Virus record (IMG/VR): IMGVR_UViG_3300025732_000002
Location: 1 to 64,000 of that record
Strand: one strand, 5' to 3'
Length of the DNA: 64,000 nt
From: a virus
The position numbers and the translations under genes are program-made. Shown piece by piece: positions 43,970-50,384 of this stretch. How positions within the stretch are numbered: position 1 is the stretch's first letter; each line of letters begins with the position of its first letter. Under the pieces are notes generated by a model. That model was not told where the DNA came from and ran no database searches. It saw only the letters and a program-made list of their open reading frames with translations.

Positions 43970-44154
43970 GATCTCCAGGGCATACGGCCGGCGGCCTGGT
44001 GTTCTAGTTCATTGACTTTGTTGCGCAGCTTGACGATCTCGTCGTAGAGGTAGTCATACTGCTGGCGCAGGCGACGGTTCTCGTTGCGCTCGTACTCGAT
44101 GCAGGTGTGCAGATCGTCCGGGTTGGCGATGCCGCAGTCAGGGCAGCTCTTCAT
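43966..44154 (-). CDS. Small zinc-ribbon coiled-coil protein (62 aa)
   Basis: CPDCGIANPDDLHTC gives a CxxC and a third Cys, then a coiled coil with RLRQQYDYLYDEIVKLRNKV. Overlaps the next gene (ATGATG). A small regulatory or scaffold protein is likely. Confidence 0.65.
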   Translation of the reverse strand: MKSCPDCGIANPDDLHTCIEYERNENRRLRQQYDYLYDEIVKLRNKVNELEHQAAGRMPWRS

Positions 44155-44378
44155 TCCTCTTCTCCTTCAACAATGCTGGTGCGCTTGTACACGGTCATGG
44201 ATATGTCCATGAGCTCATAGAACTCACAGCCCATAGCCTTACCTAGTGTTGTGTACGCAATGCACAGGGCGACGAGGGCAGTCCTTGAACTCTCCTCCTT
44301 TTCCTGTACTATGTTGACGATGTCTGCAGCCAGATCTCGAGCTCTCTCGAGTTGGACGAACAGCTTCTTTCTATCCAT
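44151..44378 (-). CDS. First gene of the early operon, helical protein (75 aa)
   Basis: AAGGAG sits before the ATG at 44378. A helical acidic protein (LERARDLAADIVNIVQEKEE). It directly follows the divergent promoter at 44409-44436. Unknown role, possibly an early host-takeover protein. Confidence 0.65.
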   Translation of the reverse strand: MDRKKLFVQLERARDLAADIVNIVQEKEESSRTALVALCIAYTTLGKAMGCEFYELMDISMTVYKRTSIVEGEEE

Positions 44379-44408
44379 TGCTTACTCCTTTTTGTTCTGG
44401 GGATGAGA

Positions 44409-44436
44409 AGCATACCAGATATATTGCATCTGTCAA
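44409..44436 (-). promoter_or_regulatory. Promoter of the early (-) operon
   Basis: Read on the - strand: TTGACA at 44436-44431, 16-base spacer, TATGCT at 44414-44409. The -35 is a perfect consensus. It points into the operon that begins at 44378 and it overlaps the + promoter at 44424-44452, so the two probably compete. Confidence 0.65.
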
Positions 44437-44452
44437 CACCTACCTGTTATAT
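44424..44452 (+). promoter_or_regulatory. Promoter facing the + genes
   Basis: TTGCAT at 44424-44429, 17-base spacer, TTATAT at 44447-44452. The ATG of the nuclease gene lies only three bases after the -10, so its start would be at or beyond the transcription start; a leaderless message or a later start codon is implied. Confidence 0.55.
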
Positions 44453-44455
44453 GTT

Positions 44456-44743
44456 ATGAGACGTGCCGCACGCGTGGATGAAAATCAATCGGACATCGTT
44501 GCCGCTCTGAGGGCGATAGGGGCGACGGTGAGGGTAATAAGCCAGGGGGATGGGATACCCGACTTGCTTATAGGGTTTATGGGAAAGACGATTCTGTTGG
44601 AGGTGAAGGATGGGAAGAAGCCGCCGTCTGCGCGCAAGCTGACGCCGGCGGAGCAGAAGTTTTTTGACGAGTGGCGGGGTGGATCGCTGGCGATAGTCAA
44701 CACTGTTGATGAGGCGATTGCTGCGGTTACGGGGATGGGATAA
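44456..44743 (+). CDS. VRR-NUC-like small nuclease (95 aa)
   Basis: Residues ENQSDIVAALRAIGATVRVI, GDGIPDLLIG and TILLEVKDGKKPPSARKLTP give the E, D and E-x-K pattern of VRR-NUC or Holliday-junction-resolvase-like nucleases. No ribosome site precedes the ATG at 44456; a GTG at 44474 is also possible. It is followed by a strong terminator. Codon use (many AGG and ATA) resembles the large terminase more than its neighbours. Confidence 0.7.
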   Translation: MRRAARVDENQSDIVAALRAIGATVRVISQGDGIPDLLIGFMGKTILLEVKDGKKPPSARKLTPAEQKFFDEWRGGSLAIVNTVDEAIAAVTGMG

Positions 44744-44792
44744 AGTGGGGGCGCGGTGAGCAGTTGCCGCATTGCTTCTCCTATGAGGGTTA

Positions 44793-44822
44793 GTGGGGCC
44801 TGAGATATGGCCCCACCTTTTT
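44793..44822 (+). terminator. Rho-independent terminator after the nuclease gene
   Basis: An 8-bp perfect stem GTGGGGCC/GGCCCCAC with an 8-base loop (44801-44808) is followed by CTTTTT. It separates the nuclease gene from the structured non-coding region. Confidence 0.85.
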
Positions 44823-45024
44823 AGGACCAACACGCATGGGGCTGAAAGCGGGTTAGCGCCGCGGACTCTCTTCTCAGAGTGTTGTTCAATTGCCCACACT
44901 GCTTTATGTGAGCGGCCCCAGCCGTGTTGGGTGTTAAGCCAGCAGTCGAGGATGCCGACGCAGGTAGTTTTCTGGCTTTCCTGCCTGCCGTAGTTGAAGG
45001 CCAAATCGAGCCCAACTCCCCCAC

Positions 45025-45054
45025 TTGACACGGATTTTCACCCCCAGATACAGT
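45025..45054 (+). promoter_or_regulatory. Promoter for the small RNA
   Basis: TTGACA at 45025-45030, 18-base spacer, TACAGT at 45049-45054, giving an expected start near 45061. There is no ribosome site or open frame after it. Confidence 0.6.
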
Positions 45055-45060
45055 ATGGCC

Positions 45061-45220
45061 GTCGGTGTGGCAACCGGCGATGAAGATAGGTTACAAACCC
45101 CGCAGGGTACTGTGTGGTCTTGTCGTGTAGTAGGCGAGTCTTTTGGACTTATCTTCAATCGCTTGCTGCTGCTCATGCCAAGAGCCAAGACCACAGAGCA
45201 TCTTGCGGGGTTTTTGCTTT
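45061..45220 (+). ncRNA. Small RNA with 27-bp closing stem
   Basis: After the 45025 promoter, a 5' arm at 45096-45122 pairs with 45186-45212 over 27 positions with only two mismatches and two G-U pairs, then TTTTTGCTTT follows. Inside it AGTC/GACT and GCGA/TCGC hairpins form. The long rod with a U-run end looks like a complete small RNA, somewhat like a 6S-type rod, but the family is unknown. The first 35 bases hold a GCCG/CGGC hairpin. Confidence 0.55.
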
Positions 45221-45618
45221 TGGCTGCTACAGAGGATCGCAGACCGAAGTTTGCTGCGAATTAAGTGGGACTCAGAACCCAGCCTACGCCCGACTGGACA
45301 CAGGTAGACCGCATTACGCCGCCGTAACTGTGTTGAGAGGCTACGGGGGAACCTTCCCAAGCCGACCCGAAATGAGTGAGGCGAAAGCCTGCGAGGAACC
45401 GGGAGAAGGGGGTGTAGCAAGCACCGTAATCCTCGACTGCAGAACGCTTGCATGTGTCTGCTGGCCCCGTTATGTCCCATCCCGACCGACAGGTTGAATG
45501 GCAGGAGGCAAACCACTAAGGGCAGCAATGCTCTTAGGTGAGTTCTGCCCCTAGCGAACCCTCCCTCCCTCTAGGTTAAATAAATATATTATGAGTAGAG
45601 CCGGAAACAAAAGTTCTC

Positions 45619-45632
45619 TGGCAACGTTGCCA
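45619..45632. repeat. Palindrome copy 8 (intergenic)
   Basis: Lies between the structured RNA region and the terminator at 45655, not in a gene. Confidence 0.8.
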
Positions 45633-45654
45633 ACAGGAAACCAAAGAATCCAGC

Positions 45655-45677
45655 TGTCACTTAGGTGACATTTTTTT
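45655..45677 (+). terminator. Rho-independent terminator before the 45763 gene
   Basis: TGTCAC-TTAG-GTGACA followed by seven T. It ends the non-coding region, just before the promoter of the next gene at 45679-45707. Confidence 0.85.
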
Positions 45678-45678
45678 G

Positions 45679-45707
45679 TTGACCAGTGGTGCACATAAGC
45701 GTACATT
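45679..45707 (+). promoter_or_regulatory. Promoter of the 45763 gene
   Basis: TTGACC at 45679-45684, 17-base spacer and TACATT at 45702-45707, followed by a 50-base leader to a GGAG ribosome site and the ATG at 45763. Confidence 0.6.
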
Positions 45708-45762
45708 TCTGCACATGGCAGCAGCAAGACTGTCATTCATCAACCTAAATTGGAGTAAGCAA

Positions 45763-46422
45763 ATGAGCGTGAAAGAAGAGACTGGTGTTATCACCGCCCC
45801 CAAGTTTGGCACCGTGCAGTTCATCATCGAGGGCACTGCCCCGCTGGTGGTGGAGCGGTTCAGCAAGAAGGCGGAGCTGATGGCCAAGATGGCAGAGGGT
45901 TCATCTGCCAAGAACAAGAAAGAGCGTAGTGCACGGGACTATGACAAAGAGGCCGAGGAGGCCCGTTACCGTTCGCCCGAGGGCTGGGAGGGTATGAATG
46001 CTGCGGCCTTCCGCGCGGCCATGATCAGTGCCTGCCGTCTGGTGGGTTTCAAGATGACGCTGGCTAAGCTATCCACCTTTGTTGAGGCTGACGGGTTTGA
46101 TAAGAACGACGGGGTTCCGTTGGTCCAGATCTATGGTGAGAGCCACACGTATACCGCTCACACCCGCAACGCGACCGGCGTGGTGGATGTGCGTTCACGT
46201 CCGATGTATCGCAAGTGGGCGGCCAAGCTGTCGGTGCGGTATGACATGGACCAGTTCAAGATGACAGATGTATTGAACCTTGTGTCCCGTTGCGGGATGC
46301 AGGTAGGGATCGGGGCGGGCCGTCCTGACAGCAAGGCTTCGGCTGGCTGTGGGTTTGGTCTGTTCCGTGTGGTGGAGACCGACCGCGAGAAAGAGGTCAA
46401 GAAGCAATTCAAGATCAATTGA
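45763..46422 (+). CDS. Conserved phage protein linked to the pentamer array (219 aa)
   Basis: The ATG at 45763 follows GGAG. A conserved phage protein with VQFIIEGTAPLVVERFSKKA, RSPEGWEGMNAAAFRAAMIS, TLAKLSTFVEADGFDKNDG and MQVGIGAGRPDSKASAGCGF. From memory, relatives in Burkholderiales-type phages sit beside the same repeat array and the partner gene at 46895. Function is unknown. Confidence 0.75.
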   Translation: MSVKEETGVITAPKFGTVQFIIEGTAPLVVERFSKKAELMAKMAEGSSAKNKKERSARDYDKEAEEARYRSPEGWEGMNAAAFRAAMISACRLVGFKMTLAKLSTFVEADGFDKNDGVPLVQIYGESHTYTAHTRNATGVVDVRSRPMYRKWAAKLSVRYDMDQFKMTDVLNLVSRCGMQVGIGAGRPDSKASAGCGFGLFRVVETDREKEVKKQFKIN

Positions 46423-46425
46423 TTC

Positions 46426-46872
46426 GCTAGGCAGGCATGGCTAGGCGCGGATCGGCGCGGCCAGGATCGTCAGGGCAGGCAGGGCGGGGAACGGCTTGGC
46501 TGGGATCGGCTTGGGCCGGCGCGGTTTGGAATGGCAGGCGAGGCAAGGCACGACGGGGTAAGACCCGGAGAGGCAGGGCAGGCTTGGAGAGGCGGGTATA
46601 GGCCAGGCCGGGAATGGTGTGGTGCGGAATGGCAACGCAGGCTAGGCGAGGCCGGGATAGGAGTGGTATCGCAAGGACTGGCAGGCGAGGAGAGGCTTGG
46701 CAAGGACGAGCAAGGCGTGGTTTGGCAACTCAAGGCAGGCGTGGTGAGTCGAGGTTCGGTCAGCTTTGGATTGGGAAGGCAGGCAAGGTGTGGCGAGGCG
46801 AGACCGGGTACGGCATGGCCGGGTGTGGCAGGCATGGTTAGGCTCGGAGCGGCCGGGATCGGCTAGGCAGGC
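46426..46872. repeat. Degenerate GG-N3 pentamer array
   Basis: About 85 consecutive five-base units of the type GGNNN (often GGCNN) fill this non-coding stretch between two genes. The GG pairs keep a five-base register across most of the 447 bases while the other three positions drift, and a few units have lost GG or one base. Two units make about one helical turn, and G2-N3 runs could form two-layer G-quadruplexes in the + strand. ORFs across it are low-complexity artefacts. TTTTTT follows at about 46875. Confidence 0.85.
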
Positions 46873-46894
46873 AATTTTTTAACAGGAGAGAAGC

Positions 46895-47353
46895 ATGAGT
46901 TTGGAAATTGAAAAGACAGTACTGATGGATATTGCCAAGAAAAACGGCGGCATTCTTCAGGTGGATGCGGTGTTGGACGAGGCCAAGGACGAGAACAGTC
47001 CTTTGCACAGTCACTTTGAGTGGGATGACAGTGCTGCCGCGGAAGCGCACCGCCGCTATCAGGCGCGCGTCCTGATCCAGCGATGCAAGATCACCATCGT
47101 GGATTCTGAACCAACCACCATTCGGGCATTTGTTAGCCTTCAGTCAGACCGAGAAGCTGGCGGCGGCTATCGCATGACGACCAAGGTCATGGACGACGAG
47201 GCCCTGCGGGAGGAGTTCCTGCGGGACATCCGTCTGACCATTGCGCGCTGGAACCAGAAGCTGAACCTGCTGGACTCCATCACCGCGGAGCTGATCTACA
47301 AGTTGGAAGATGCCGTGCAGCCGGCAACGGCACCACTGGAGAAGCGGGCATGA
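46895..47353 (+). CDS. Conserved phage protein, partner of the 45763 gene (152 aa)
   Basis: Strong AGGAG. An alpha/beta protein with NSPLHSHFEWDDSAAAEAHR, RVLIQRCKITIV and a helical C terminus (ARWNQKLNLLDSITAELI). From memory this family also flanks the pentamer array in other phages. Function unknown. It overlaps the next gene by four bases. Confidence 0.75.
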   Translation: MSLEIEKTVLMDIAKKNGGILQVDAVLDEAKDENSPLHSHFEWDDSAAAEAHRRYQARVLIQRCKITIVDSEPTTIRAFVSLQSDREAGGGYRMTTKVMDDEALREEFLRDIRLTIARWNQKLNLLDSITAELIYKLEDAVQPATAPLEKRA

Positions 47354-47670
47354 AGCGTGCCCTGATCTTGGCGCTCATGGTGGGCTCGGCGCATGCTGAG
47401 TTCATGGACGGCAACAAGTTACTCTCTGATCTTCAGAGTGGTTATGTTGAGAACAGGATGTACGGCATGGGCTACATCATTGGGATAGCCGACATGGGTC
47501 GTGGTTATATCAATTGCATGCCTGAAAACGCAACCGCCGGACAAATTCGAGACATGGTCAAGAACTATCTCGAGAACACGCCGGCTGAGCGGCATCAAAC
47601 GGGGGACATATTGATCAACCGGGTTCTCAAGGCCGTCTGGCCGTGCGCTAGGCGTGGCAATTCAATGTAA
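47350..47670 (+). CDS. Rap1a/Tai-like secreted protein (106 aa)
   Basis: A signal peptide (KRALILALMVGSAHA) precedes a domain with GNKLLSDLQSG, YGMGYIIGIADMGRG, CMPENATAGQIRDMVKNYLE and a C-terminal WPC, matching the Rap1a immunity fold. In type VI systems such proteins neutralise amidase effectors in the periplasm; in phages the role is unknown. It may protect the infected cell from envelope damage. Confidence 0.75.
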   Translation: MKRALILALMVGSAHAEFMDGNKLLSDLQSGYVENRMYGMGYIIGIADMGRGYINCMPENATAGQIRDMVKNYLENTPAERHQTGDILINRVLKAVWPCARRGNSM

Positions 47671-47680
47671 GGGGAAACAG

Positions 47681-48040
47681 GTGACAACGATTCAGAAGAT
47701 GCTCACAGAGCTTAACTTCCACATGACGCAGGAGAAGATCGGCGCCGAGGTTGGCCTATCTCAGGCAGCCATTTCCCGGCTGATCCATGGCGTTTCCCAA
47801 AACACCACGTACCAGCAGGGGGCGAAGATCAAGACGCTGTATGACCAGCACTTTCCTGAAGAGGTTCAAGACCGCGTGGAGGCGGCGGCTAAGATCAAGG
47901 ACTTGAAGAAGGCTTTGGTCATTGCTCAAGGTAACTTTGAGGAGGCCAAGGCTCACGTCGAGGATCTTCAGAAGCGGCTCAACGGGGTTATGGGGCGGCG
48001 CTGCTGGCTATGCCGGTTCAAGAATTTCTTTAAGGGGTGA
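47681..48040 (+). CDS. Helix-turn-helix protein with coiled-coil (119 aa)
   Basis: GTG start with AAGGGG eight bases upstream. The HTH EKIGAEVGLSQAAISRLIHG resembles Cro/XRE repressors. A coiled coil (residues about 67-105) and a CxxC (CWLC) follow. A regulator of the + early genes is likely. Confidence 0.72.
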   Translation: MTTIQKMLTELNFHMTQEKIGAEVGLSQAAISRLIHGVSQNTTYQQGAKIKTLYDQHFPEEVQDRVEAAAKIKDLKKALVIAQGNFEEAKAHVEDLQKRLNGVMGRRCWLCRFKNFFKG

Positions 48041-48042
48041 TC

Positions 48043-48267
48043 ATGAAGACGGACGAAGACGAAGCATTCGATGATCTCGAGAAGGCGCAGGGCTGGCGCA
48101 AGCGGCAGATTGCTGAGAAGGTAAACGTTGATATAGATCCATACACGGCCAAGGTCAGGAACGACACAATTGAGGAGGTGGCGCAGGCCATTGAGAAATT
48201 CAAAGGCGCGTTTGGGCAGACCACGGTGGACAGCTTTGCCATCTACATCAGAGGGCTGAAGCGATGA
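48043..48267 (+). CDS. Small acidic helical protein (74 aa)
   Basis: The ATG at 48043 lies just after the previous stop. Acidic N terminus (KTDEDEAFDDLEKAQG), helical and basic middle. Overlaps the next gene. Not recognised; perhaps a small DNA-mimic or regulator. Confidence 0.6.
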   Translation: MKTDEDEAFDDLEKAQGWRKRQIAEKVNVDIDPYTAKVRNDTIEEVAQAIEKFKGAFGQTTVDSFAIYIRGLKR

Positions 48268-48491
48268 CTTTTGACCAGTGGTGGGACACGCTCACTATCA
48301 AAGAGCAGACCGTGATTGGAAAGAACAATGCCAAGTTTGTGTGGCAGCAGGCATGTGAGACTGTGGCTACCATGATTGAGGATGCTCCGTCTCTGGTGTC
48401 GTTTGTAAAGAATGAGCAAAACGGCTGCTTAATCTGTGGCTTTACCCCAAAGATTGCCAGCGCCTCCATTCGGGCGTTGGCAAAGAGTTAA
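48264..48491 (+). CDS. Small phage protein, WW-LT-AKFVW type (75 aa)
   Basis: Starts with MTFDQWWDTLTIKEQTVIG, then AKFVWQQACETVATMIED, a frequent pattern in small phage early proteins of unknown function. A CLICGF Cys pair follows. Confidence 0.65.
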   Translation: MTFDQWWDTLTIKEQTVIGKNNAKFVWQQACETVATMIEDAPSLVSFVKNEQNGCLICGFTPKIASASIRALAKS

Positions 48492-48524
48492 TAATGCGCA
48501 AGACAAAAACACAAAGGAGGACAG

Positions 48525-48797
48525 ATGGCAAGGGACATATCGCAGTGGACGGTAAGGCCAAAGGGCGCGGCAAGGCAGCCGTCCAAGAAAGAAATTCGGG
48601 AGAAGGCGGAGCAGGAGTACAGGTACTGGCTGGCAATGTTGCAAGCGCATCAGCACCTGTGGAATGCCAAGTGGGAGTCAGCACCGAACCCGTTCGTGGC
48701 GTGGCAACAGTACAAGGCGGACCGACCAGTCAGGCAGAAGATTCTGGGCCCGTACCTGAAAGCCAAAGATCTGCACCTGTCAGTAAGGGAGCGATGA
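48525..48797 (+). CDS. Small basic protein (90 aa)
   Basis: AAGGAGG ribosome site. Basic, helical (KKEIREKAEQEYRYWLAML) with many Trp residues. It overlaps the next gene by ATGA. The longer frame from 48494 is a shadow here until it becomes the next gene at 48794. Confidence 0.65.
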   Translation: MARDISQWTVRPKGAARQPSKKEIREKAEQEYRYWLAMLQAHQHLWNAKWESAPNPFVAWQQYKADRPVRQKILGPYLKAKDLHLSVRER

Positions 48798-48985
48798 TGG
48801 GAGAGCTGATTGACTATGCCTACCCCTGCATGATGGCCGAACGGGCCCTGCACGAGGTTCACAAGAGCATGCTGCGTGGCGACTATGAGACTGCTCTCAA
48901 GGAGGCAAACATTGCCCTCGTCGAGACCAGGATCATGATTAACTCAATCAAAGACATGCGGGAAAACGCTGACAAAAGGCGCTGA
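48794..48985 (+). CDS. Small helical protein (63 aa)
   Basis: Starts at the ATGA overlap. MGELIDYAYPCMMAERALHE and KEANIALVETRIMINSIKDM are amphipathic helices. A promoter (CTGACA/TACACT) follows 3' of it at 48969-48996. Unknown. Confidence 0.6.
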   Translation: MMGELIDYAYPCMMAERALHEVHKSMLRGDYETALKEANIALVETRIMINSIKDMRENADKRR

Positions 48986-48996
48986 TCTGTTACACT
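48969..48996 (+). promoter_or_regulatory. Promoter before the 49065 gene group
   Basis: CTGACA at 48969-48974, 16-base spacer, TACACT at 48991-48996. Thirty bases further lies a palindrome copy at 49026-49039, in the leader of the operon that holds the ParB-like gene. Confidence 0.5.
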
Positions 48997-49025
48997 AAAA
49001 TGCAGATATGTGCACATGAAACCAA

Positions 49026-49039
49026 TGGCAACGTTGCCA
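49026..49039. repeat. Palindrome copy 9 (intergenic)
   Basis: Thirty bases after the promoter at 48969-48996, in the leader of the group of genes that ends in the ParB-like gene; extended 16-bp form. Confidence 0.8.
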
Positions 49040-49064
49040 TTCACCTGCTGAACATGGAGGCAAA

Positions 49065-49244
49065 ATGAATAAAAAAGGTTTACAAATCAATGATACTGTG
49101 AGGTGTTATCCGCGCACGCTGATGGAAGCGTTTCCGTGCCATGAGCCGTATGCCATTGAGCACTACAAGCGCAAGATAAATCCGTGGCCATGGATTGTGG
49201 CGGCCGCATGTGGGTGGGCGTTTCTATGCTATCACTTAGTGTGA
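49065..49244 (+). CDS. Small membrane protein (59 aa)
   Basis: GGAGG upstream. The pattern RTLMEAFPCHEPYAIEHYKR followed by a hydrophobic helix (PWPWIVAAACGWAFLCYHLV) is typical of a short phage inner-membrane protein. The gene is too short for a 60-residue cut-off but has good coding signs. Confidence 0.65.
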   Translation: MNKKGLQINDTVRCYPRTLMEAFPCHEPYAIEHYKRKINPWPWIVAAACGWAFLCYHLV

Positions 49245-49408
49245 CTGCCGCGGACGAGTGCCGGCACCGGTGGGAGGAGTTCAAGCCCACGATCAAGGGC
49301 TGCGTTGCTTATCGGTGTGACCGATGTAATGAGTTGAGGATAACAATTTTGGAGAAGCGAAATGAAGAAGACCAGAAGCGCGCTGACGGAGGCGCACAAA
49401 AAGTTTGA
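49241..49408 (+). CDS. Small zinc-binding protein (55 aa)
   Basis: GTG at 49241 overlaps the previous stop (GTGA); an ATG at 49226 is also possible. CRHRWEEFKP...CVAYRCDRCNELRITIL has a C-x2-C pattern and a His that would bind zinc. The C-terminal part is charged. It overlaps the next gene by 47 bases, so one of the two may begin elsewhere. Confidence 0.5.
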   Translation: MTAADECRHRWEEFKPTIKGCVAYRCDRCNELRITILEKRNEEDQKRADGGAQKV

Positions 49409-49535
49409 GGAGATTCTGACCCTGAAGGGGCTGGACTTTTCTTGGGACGGTAAGAAGTACAACACGACCAATATCCAGACCAAGTGGCGTTACTTTGCGC
49501 TCGGGTTCTTGGCCAACAACAAGGGGAAAGCATAA
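49362..49535 (+). CDS. Small basic protein (57 aa)
   Basis: GGAG upstream, stop overlapping the ParB-like gene (TAATG). Basic helical (KKTRSALTEAHKKFEEILTL), then WDGKKYNTTNIQTKWRYF. Unknown function. The gene is short but clearly coupled. Confidence 0.6.
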   Translation: MKKTRSALTEAHKKFEEILTLKGLDFSWDGKKYNTTNIQTKWRYFALGFLANNKGKA

Positions 49536-50341
49536 TGTTTGACGCAACCAAGCCGCTGCCGATATCGGCCATTCGTATTGACGGGGGCACGCAGTCCCGC
49601 AGCATGATCTTGCAGGACATGGTGGACAACTATGCTGCAGCCATGGCAGATGGCGCAGAGTTCCCGCCTGTCGTTGTATTCTTTGATGGCAAAGAGTACT
49701 GGCTGGCAGATGGATTTCACCGCTACCATGCCACGCGCAAGAACAAGCGCGCCAGCATAGTTGCCAACATAGCCAAGGGCACGGTGCGTGATGCGATTCT
49801 GTACTCGTTCGGGGCCAACGGCACGCACGGCATGCAGATGACCAACGAAGACAAGCGTCGTGTTGTGATGGAGATGCTGAACGACTTTGAGTGGAGTGAG
49901 TGGTCTGATCGTGAGATTGCACGGGCGTGTCATGTGTCGCACACATTCGTTGCCAAGATGCGCAACGGTGTTGCACCCGATACTGTCAAGGTTCGCAATC
50001 AAAGCGGTGAAGTGTTTGAGCGTAAGCGTGAAGCACCAAAGGTCAAGCCCGCCCCTGTCGTCAAAGAGGAGCCGCAGGTCAACCCGTTTGAGACGGAGCA
50101 GGCTGAGACAATCAAGTTCCTGATTGGCGAGAATGAGAAGCTGATCGACCAGCTGGCAGTCAAGGGATCAGAAGATCCGAAGGCAGCAGAGGAGTTGATT
50201 GCTGAGTTGCGCGCGCAGATCAAAGTGCTCGAGGTGGAGTTGGCCGCGGTGAAGGTAAGCCGGGACCAGTTCCAAGCGGAGAACAGTCAGCTAAAGCGCC
50301 AGGTTGCATCGTATCAACGTCAGCTGAAGAAAGCAGCGTAA
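49535..50341 (+). CDS. ParB-like DNA-binding protein with coiled coil (268 aa)
   Basis: The N-terminal ISAIRIDGGTQSR, FPPVVVFFDGKEYWLADGFH is the ParB/Spo0J/KorB N domain. SDREIARACHVSHTFVAKMR is a helix-turn-helix. The last 100 residues are coiled coil. Plasmid and phage ParB-like proteins bind 13-16-bp palindromes for partition, transcription control or DNA compaction. The ten dispersed TGGCAACGTTGCCA sites, one 500 bases upstream, are possible targets. That link is inferred. No ParA is visible. Confidence 0.85.
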   Translation: MFDATKPLPISAIRIDGGTQSRSMILQDMVDNYAAAMADGAEFPPVVVFFDGKEYWLADGFHRYHATRKNKRASIVANIAKGTVRDAILYSFGANGTHGMQMTNEDKRRVVMEMLNDFEWSEWSDREIARACHVSHTFVAKMRNGVAPDTVKVRNQSGEVFERKREAPKVKPAPVVKEEPQVNPFETEQAETIKFLIGENEKLIDQLAVKGSEDPKAAEELIAELRAQIKVLEVELAAVKVSRDQFQAENSQLKRQVASYQRQLKKAA

Positions 50342-50384
50342 CCCAAGCCGAAGCCGGGCGGCTAGTCCCGGCAGTGGAGTTCTT

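Larger units (their letters stand above)
44823..45677 (+). ncRNA. Candidate large structured non-coding RNA region
   Basis: About 850 bases between two strong terminators have no credible gene but contain many paired segments: a cloverleaf-like fold closed by TGGGGCTG (44837-44844) with CGGCCCCA (44913-44920); GTTGGG 44926-44931 with CCCAAC 45011-45016; the small-RNA stem of 45096-45212; an AGGC-GAAA-GCCT tetraloop hairpin at 45379-45390 inside CCCG 45366-45369/CGGG 45400-45403; GGTG/CACC at 45411-45425; and GGGCAG 45520-45525/CTGCCC 45545-45550. It could be one large ornate RNA (GOLLD or ROOL type by size and phage context) or several RNAs. I cannot match it to a known family. Confidence 0.45.

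Noticed and set aside
44837-44920. tRNA gene
   Set aside because: A cloverleaf-like fold with a 7-8-bp acceptor stem can be drawn, but the anticodon loop is 6 bases, no standard T-loop is present on either strand and three bases separate one arm from the acceptor. I keep it only as part of the structured region.
45091-45528. 145-codon - strand frame in the structured region
   Set aside because: No start signal; it crosses the small-RNA stem and terminator; composition fits non-coding DNA.
45061-45677. Diversity-generating retroelement or retron RNA
   Set aside because: No reverse transcriptase gene is found in any frame of the window, and no template/variable repeat pair was seen.
46470-46866. 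Open frames on both strands in the pentamer array
   Set aside because: They reflect the GG-N3 repeat; the translated text is low-complexity with no family pattern.
46426-46872. CRISPR array
   Set aside because: The unit is five bases and degenerate, with no constant 25-37-base repeat or spacers.
48494-48793. Long N-terminal part of a 163-codon frame
   Set aside because: It overlaps the 90-codon gene that has AAGGAGG; only the part after 48794 looks like a real gene.
49535-50341. Complete partition operon (ParA plus ParB)
   Set aside because: No ParA-type ATPase gene is visible; only the ParB-like protein is present, so plasmid-like partition is not claimed.
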